Source: Nocardioides_C sp963700955
GTDB taxonomy: Bacteria; Actinomycetota; Actinomycetes; Propionibacteriales; Nocardioidaceae
Length of the DNA: 64,000 nt
Reading direction: 5' to 3'
Assembly (NCBI GenBank): GCA_963700955.1
Contig: CAVOZH010000008.1
Span: 124,001 to 188,000 of the forward strand
Of the stretch, positions 60,413-64,000 are shown one piece after another (the first letter of the stretch is position 1; each line of letters starts with the position of its first letter). The position numbers were made by a program, and so were the translations under genes. Under the pieces are notes generated by a model. It did no database searches. It had not been told where the DNA came from and worked only from the letters and a program-made list of their open reading frames with translations.

Positions 60413-61219
60413 CTAGGGTCCGGATTTTCGCAACAACGACGAGACCACGCGCTTGTACGTCGGCCAGCCGTTGTAGCCGCCGTTGACCGCACGCCGTACG
60501 TCACGCCACTGTCCGTGCCGGGCATGGTCGTCCACCCCGTGACTCTTGAAGTAGTCGGCGAGCACTCGGGCGCCGATCTCCGGGCGCAGGGCCATGTCTG
60601 GTCTGCCCTCGAGGTCTACGCCCAGACGCCTCCCGTAGGCGCGGTAGTTGGCGCGGCCGGTGAGCTGGATGTACCCGCGGCCGTGGTAGCGCGCGCCATC
60701 GCCTGGTCGCGTGTTGCCCAGGTCCGACCGTCCTTCGTACATCTGCGTGAAGTAGGCGCCGCCGCCGTACTCCTGGATCGGGCGAAAACCTGGCCCGACC
60801 TCGGTCACGACCGTGGCTACGGCGGCGATCCGGGTTCGGGCATCGGTCATGCCCTCTTCCTGCAGGGCCTGGTCGATGACCGGCCAGCGCTTGGCGACGT
60901 CCGACGTAGGCGCCCCTACGGCCTTGGCGATCTCGTGTGGGGAGAGCCACTGTTCTGAGGGACGCGGGCTTGCGGTGAGCGGACGGCGGTCGGTGGCGCC
61001 GCGTGAGACGACCGGCGCTGCCCGGAGAGCCAGCCGCGAGGTTGTCGCAGGCGACTGCGCGACGCTCGGTCGTGTGGCGGTCGGTCGCTCATTCGTACCC
61101 GCCGCCATCGGGTGTGGGGCTTCGGTGTCGGTGCCGACGGCAGCCAGCGCGAGGACCAGGACAGCCACGGTGGGGCCGACCAGCCCTCGGACAGCTCGTC
61201 GAAATCGAGCAAAAGGCAT
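60413..61219 (-). CDS. Secreted GH19 chitinase-like/lytic enzyme
   Basis: 268 residues. An N-terminal hydrophobic export segment (GLVGPTVAVLVLALAAVG) and a low-complexity Thr/Ala region lead to a domain with EIAKAVGAPTSDVAKRWPVI, AAVATVVTEVGPGFRPIQEY (candidate catalytic Glu) and ARYHGRGYIQLTGRANYRAY, the chitinase-19/lysozyme-type block. It should cleave chitin or peptidoglycan glycan strands. GGGAGGG precedes ATG 61219, slightly far. In the 254-bp gap upstream an imperfect hairpin (61249-61276) is seen, nothing else. Confidence 0.83.
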   Translation of the reverse strand: MPFARFRRAVRGLVGPTVAVLVLALAAVGTDTEAPHPMAAGTNERPTATRPSVAQSPATTSRLALRAAPVVSRGATDRRPLTASPRPSEQWLSPHEIAKAVGAPTSDVAKRWPVIDQALQEEGMTDARTRIAAVATVVTEVGPGFRPIQEYGGGAYFTQMYEGRSDLGNTRPGDGARYHGRGYIQLTGRANYRAYGRRLGVDLEGRPDMALRPEIGARVLADYFKSHGVDDHARHGQWRDVRRAVNGGYNGWPTYKRVVSSLLRKSGP

Positions 61220-61473
61220 GAATAGGTTTCCCTCCCTAAACGGACACATCCCCTCGAAGCGCCAAGCGCTCGGGGGGATGCATGAAGACGCATACCCGCC
61301 GGGGTATCCCCGAAACCAGGAGAGGGTGATGCGAGGGTCCGTCGTGGCGCGCTGAGATGGCCCGCGCTCAGCGAGTCACGCGGGAGTCGGACGGAACGCC
61401 GACCCGACGGGGGGACGTGGAGCGGTGTAGCGCCGCTGGACGGAGCCGGGACGGCCGACCGCGGGGGATGGGG

Positions 61474-61812
61474 TCAGACGAAGTGGAGCTCGTGAGCGAC
61501 GTTCAGCAACCTGGCTACCTTCTGGATCGTGGGGCAGGCGCCGTGTGCGGAAAGCTTCCGGCCGGCCGCTCGGACCTGGGCGGCGAAGGCGACGAGGTGA
61601 CGAAGGGCGCACAAGTCACAGAACGTGAGGTCGTCCAGGACCAGGTGTACGGCGTCCGCCCCGTCCAGCTCCACATGGGTGAGCTCAGCGTGGAGTTGTT
61701 CGTGGTTTCCGAGGTCGGCCTCGCCGCGGAGGTGGACCCACAATGTGTTCTCGCTGGCGGTGGTCTCGATGTCGAGCGGGGGAGTCTCGAAGCGGCCGGC
61801 TGAATCGTTCAC
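61474..61812 (-). CDS. Second STAS-domain protein without phospho-Ser
   Basis: 112 residues, same length and layout as the protein at 13505-13843. NTLWVHLRGEADLGNHEQLH, AVHLVLDDLTFCDLCALRHL and AGRKLSAHGACPTIQKVARL are the STAS strands and helices. The loop reads TFCDLCA, so the usual phospho-accepting Ser is Cys. GGGGAG lies about nine bases before GTG 61812. A sensor or binding role without phosphorylation is likely; the Cys pair could respond to redox. Confidence 0.83.
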   Translation of the reverse strand: MNDSAGRFETPPLDIETTASENTLWVHLRGEADLGNHEQLHAELTHVELDGADAVHLVLDDLTFCDLCALRHLVAFAAQVRAAGRKLSAHGACPTIQKVARLLNVAHELHFV

Positions 61813-62231
61813 GCTGCTGCTCCCCGGTTCTGGAGCGGCCGGGTCGCTCGTCCGCTCCGTGTTGCCTGCAGCCCGCGCGACCCCGACAGGCGCGGCGTTG
61901 CACTCGTGGCCGACTCCCTCCCGGCCTGTTCGGATTCGGTTGTGACGTTGGCGACGAGTCACGGAAAAGCCCTTCGATCCGGTGAATGACGCGCGAATCC
62001 AAATTCCCTTGTGGCTTCTTCCTCCGCATGCGTGCGCTAAACCTATGGTCTGGACCGCAGCTGCCTTACCGCTCTGGATGACTCGTCCTTGCCCTGTGGC
62101 CCGCACCATGGCGAGTGCCCTTCGGTGCGGCCCGGGGCTTACTCACGAACAGGTGGCGTCATGCCGGCATCCCGGAGAGGGCGCGAACGCTTCGGAAATC
62201 AAGCCGCAGTCGAAGCGGACGTCAGGCGCTG
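61813..62231. other. 419-bp gap upstream of the STAS gene
   Basis: A somewhat AT-richer stretch (61975-62045; ggaatttggattcgc on the minus strand) is the probable promoter region of the STAS gene. In-frame codons continue upstream of GTG 61812 but have no family likeness, so I treat them as noncoding. No RNA gene or repeat seen. Confidence 0.45.
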
Positions 62232-62657
62232 TCACGACTCACAGCGCGCCTTCAAACCGCGAACCTCGGTCTGCAGATAGCGGTCGGTCAAGCGCTTGGT
62301 CAGAAGACCCAACAACGGGCCCAGCAGCCCGGCCTGCTCCAGCGATGCCGTCACCTCGACGTCGTCCCCCTCTCCACTCGTCGGGATGACCTCGTGCTTC
62401 CCGGTGGTGACGATGCCGGGGCCACGCGCGATCCAGGTGAAGGACCGGCCGGGCACGACCTCGGTCACCTCCCACACTGCCGCTGGCAGGCGGGGCTGCC
62501 TGACGCGTGCACGGGAGCCCACGCGCAGCGGCCCCTGGTCGAGCCGTTCGACGCTCGTCACGCTGTTCGTCCAGTCAGGCCAGTGCTCGACGTCGGAGTA
62601 GACGTCGAAGACGCGATCCGCGGGAGCGGCAACATGGATGGTGGCCGAGAAGCGCAT
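62232..62657 (-). CDS. SRPBCC/polyketide cyclase-like protein
   Basis: 141 residues. FSATIHVAAPADRVFDVYSD, VEHWPDWTNSVTSVERLDQG, VWEVTEVVPGRSFTWIARGP and HEVIPTSGEGDDVEVTASLE trace the helix-grip fold of the START-like superfamily, which binds hydrophobic ligands. Function unknown. A TACTGT hexamer six bases before ATG 62657 suggests leaderless expression. Confidence 0.85.
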   Translation of the reverse strand: MRFSATIHVAAPADRVFDVYSDVEHWPDWTNSVTSVERLDQGPLRVGSRARVRQPRLPAAVWEVTEVVPGRSFTWIARGPGIVTTGKHEVIPTSGEGDDVEVTASLEQAGLLGPLLGLLTKRLTDRYLQTEVRGLKARCES

Positions 62658-62663
62658 GCGATG

Positions 62664-62669
62664 ACAGTA
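62664..62669 (-). promoter_or_regulatory. Probable -10 (TACTGT) of a leaderless transcript
   Basis: On the minus strand TACTGT is followed by CATCGC and the ATG at 62657. Confidence 0.4.
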
Positions 62670-62694
62670 CGGACGATCTTCGCTGCTGGTGCGG

Positions 62695-64000
62695 TTATCG
62701 GGGAGAGGAAGGGCCGAACGGCGGTCGCTGTTGCGGTGCCTCTGAGGAACTGGACGGGGGAGGTCCGGGTAGCCATACCGTCACCCCGGTCCCGCCCCCT
62801 TCGCGGTTGCGGATGGTGCATCGACCGCCGGCTACTGTTGCGCGATCTTGCATGCTCAACACCCCGCGGTGTCCGGGGGAAGGCCCGACCGGTTCAGGAC
62901 CGAGCCCGACGCCGTCGTCGTCGATGGAAACGACGAGACCGCCTTCCCGGCCCGCGATCGTGATGGTGATGGTTCGGGCCGCGGCGTGCTTGTGGGCGTT
63001 GATCATCGCCTCCTTTGCGATCCGGTAGGCGATGGCCCTGGCAGCGTCTGGGACGTCGGGTTCCTGGCCCCCGTCGACGGTCCATCGGATCTCCGTGCTC
63101 TCGAAGATCTCGTCGGCGGCTCGGGACAACGCCCCGGTGAGTCCCCTTTCCAGGTCCGGAGGCTCCAGGTCGAACAGGAGCGCTCGGAGTCGGTCGGTCG
63201 CCCCCGACACGCTGACCTGGAGCGCGTCCAGTCCGTCGAGGAGCTCCGGCGCCCGCTCGCGGACCTGGCGTCTGAGCAGTCCGAGACGCAGGTCCACCGC
63301 GGCGCAGGCCTGTACCGGGTCGTCGTGGACGTCCGCGGCGATCCGGGCCCGTTCGGCCTCCTGGGCGTCGACCAGTCGGGTGAGCAGTGCCTGACGCTGC
63401 TCTGCAAGTTCGCGCAAGGCCGTTTCTGCAGCCAGGCGCTCGGTTATGTCGCGTTGCACGGTCGCAATCGCGAACGGTTCATAGGTCTCGGCATCGCTCA
63501 CGAGGAAGGTGGAGGTTGCGACCGGGATCGAGGGGTCGCCCCGGTGGCTGCACAGTGTCGACTCACCCTCCCAACGACCGTGCGCGAAGACTGCTGGCAT
63601 GACCTGCTCGTCGAAGTTCACCAGTCCTTGAGGAGTCGCGTAGTCGGCGATCGTGGTGGTCGTGACATCGACGTCGGAACCCATGCCGATCAGCTCACGG
63701 CCACCGGGGTTCACGTATTGCACCCTGCCCTCTATGTCGGCGATCGAGATGAAGTCGGGGGAGGCATCCGTGAGGGCCTTGAACTGCATCAGATCGGAGT
63801 TGGCCTCCCGCAATGCCGCCTCCGTTGCGCGGAGCTCGGTGACGTCCTGCCCGATCCAGGCGGTTCCGAGCGGGGCCCCGGTGTCGGGGTGGGAGAGGCG
63901 GAAGACAGCGACGTTCGCTATCACGGAAGAGCCTGGGGTGAAGATGGTGACGTCTCCCGACCAGCGGCCGGCCGCCTCCAAGTCGTTGCGCATGGCGTCC
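62695..64000 (-). CDS. PAS-domain sensor histidine kinase, NarL/DosS-type transmitter, 5' end outside the window
   Basis: The frame is open to the window edge, so the N terminus is missing. Visible: the end of one PAS domain (ANVAVFRLSHPDTGAPLGTA, GQDVTELRATE), a full second PAS (LTDASPDFISIADIEGRVQY to IATVQRDITERLAAE), a HisKA_3 dimerisation helix with phospho-His in RIAADVHDDPVQACAAVD, and an ATPase domain (RIAKEAMINAHKHAAA, VSIDDDGVGL). The His-Asp-Asp box is that of kinases pairing with LuxR-type regulators; the partner is not in view. No membrane segment is seen in this part. Confidence 0.9.
   Translation of the reverse strand, partial: DAMRNDLEAAGRWSGDVTIFTPGSSVIANVAVFRLSHPDTGAPLGTAWIGQDVTELRATEAALREANSDLMQFKALTDASPDFISIADIEGRVQYVNPGGRELIGMGSDVDVTTTTIADYATPQGLVNFDEQVMPAVFAHGRWEGESTLCSHRGDPSIPVATSTFLVSDAETYEPFAIATVQRDITERLAAETALRELAEQRQALLTRLVDAQEAERARIAADVHDDPVQACAAVDLRLGLLRRQVRERAPELLDGLDALQVSVSGATDRLRALLFDLEPPDLERGLTGALSRAADEIFESTEIRWTVDGGQEPDVPDAARAIAYRIAKEAMINAHKHAAARTITITIAGREGGLVVSIDDDGVGLGPEPVGPSPGHRGVLSMQDRATVAGGRCTIRNREGGGTGVTVWLPGPPPSSSSEAPQQRPPFGPSSPR

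Overview
The window is high-GC DNA (strong G/C bias at third codon positions, many GTG starts, frequent ATGA/GTGA gene overlaps) from an actinobacterium. The gene set (mycothiol-dependent isomerase-like protein, MgtA/PimC-like glycosyltransferases, RipA-like NlpC/P60 protein behind a c-di-AMP riboswitch, paired universal stress proteins, GlgA-GH57 fusion) fits Nocardioides or a relative; that placement is inference. I saw no insertion sequence, prophage, CRISPR array, rRNA or tRNA gene.

Layout. 1-5215: a two-component system followed by an electron-transfer operon (acidic/His-rich single-pass protein, ferric-reductase-like flavohemoprotein, secreted FMN-binding protein, ApbE flavin transferase). 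5256-9903: a secreted RTX-repeat protein, a PP2C phosphatase, an HdeD-like membrane protein, a three-gene ECF sigma/anti-sigma operon with a perfect inverted repeat upstream, and two small membrane proteins. 10140-25890: mostly single genes, including an MDMPI-NTF2 fusion, CoA-binding protein, two canonical APH-type kinases, a STAS protein, a PhoD phosphatase, a universal stress protein, CorA, an AraC/VOC pair and a UvrA-like protein. Three coding units here are broken: a nucleotidyltransferase, the AraC regulator and the UvrA-like gene. 25914-36838: an old yellow enzyme, a second universal stress protein, a glycerophosphodiesterase, a glycolipid-type cluster (two GT4 transferases, UDP-glucose dehydrogenase, SGNH hydrolase), then a two-component system whose probable target is an adjacent repeat-built membrane protein. 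37029-43662: small proteins, a double cupredoxin, an alanine-dehydrogenase-like enzyme and an MFS transporter.

The most unusual part is 43656-53377, a tightly packed minus-strand operon of six genes: a glycogen synthase fused to a GH57 glucanotransferase-like domain, one canonical APH-fold kinase, an ABC exporter, and three further APH-fold proteins that have each lost the catalytic Asp and the metal-binding Asn of the catalytic loop but keep the later DFD/DLD motif. It looks like a glucan-related synthesis, modification and export system of unknown product.

Next to it (53744-55572) lie three gene remnants fused end to end (LLM monooxygenase, flavin reductase, MFS transporter). With an internally deleted GNAT gene (37402-37659) and the three broken genes above, the window carries an unusual load of decayed genes, or of assembly errors; this can be tested. 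The right end holds an NlpC/P60 endopeptidase with its riboswitch, a serine hydrolase, a PaaK-like adenylating enzyme, a GH19-like lytic enzyme, a second STAS protein of exactly the same length as the first, an SRPBCC protein and a PAS sensor kinase cut by the window edge.

Regulatory signals: related GGAC-N5/6-TCC-type palindromes occur upstream of both universal stress genes at matching distance, with weaker relatives before the CoA-binding and HdeD-like genes (a possible DosR/DevR-like regulon). Eleven-bp direct repeats of OmpR type sit by both two-component systems. Six genes have a TANNNT hexamer 6-7 nt before the start codon, the pattern of leaderless transcripts.
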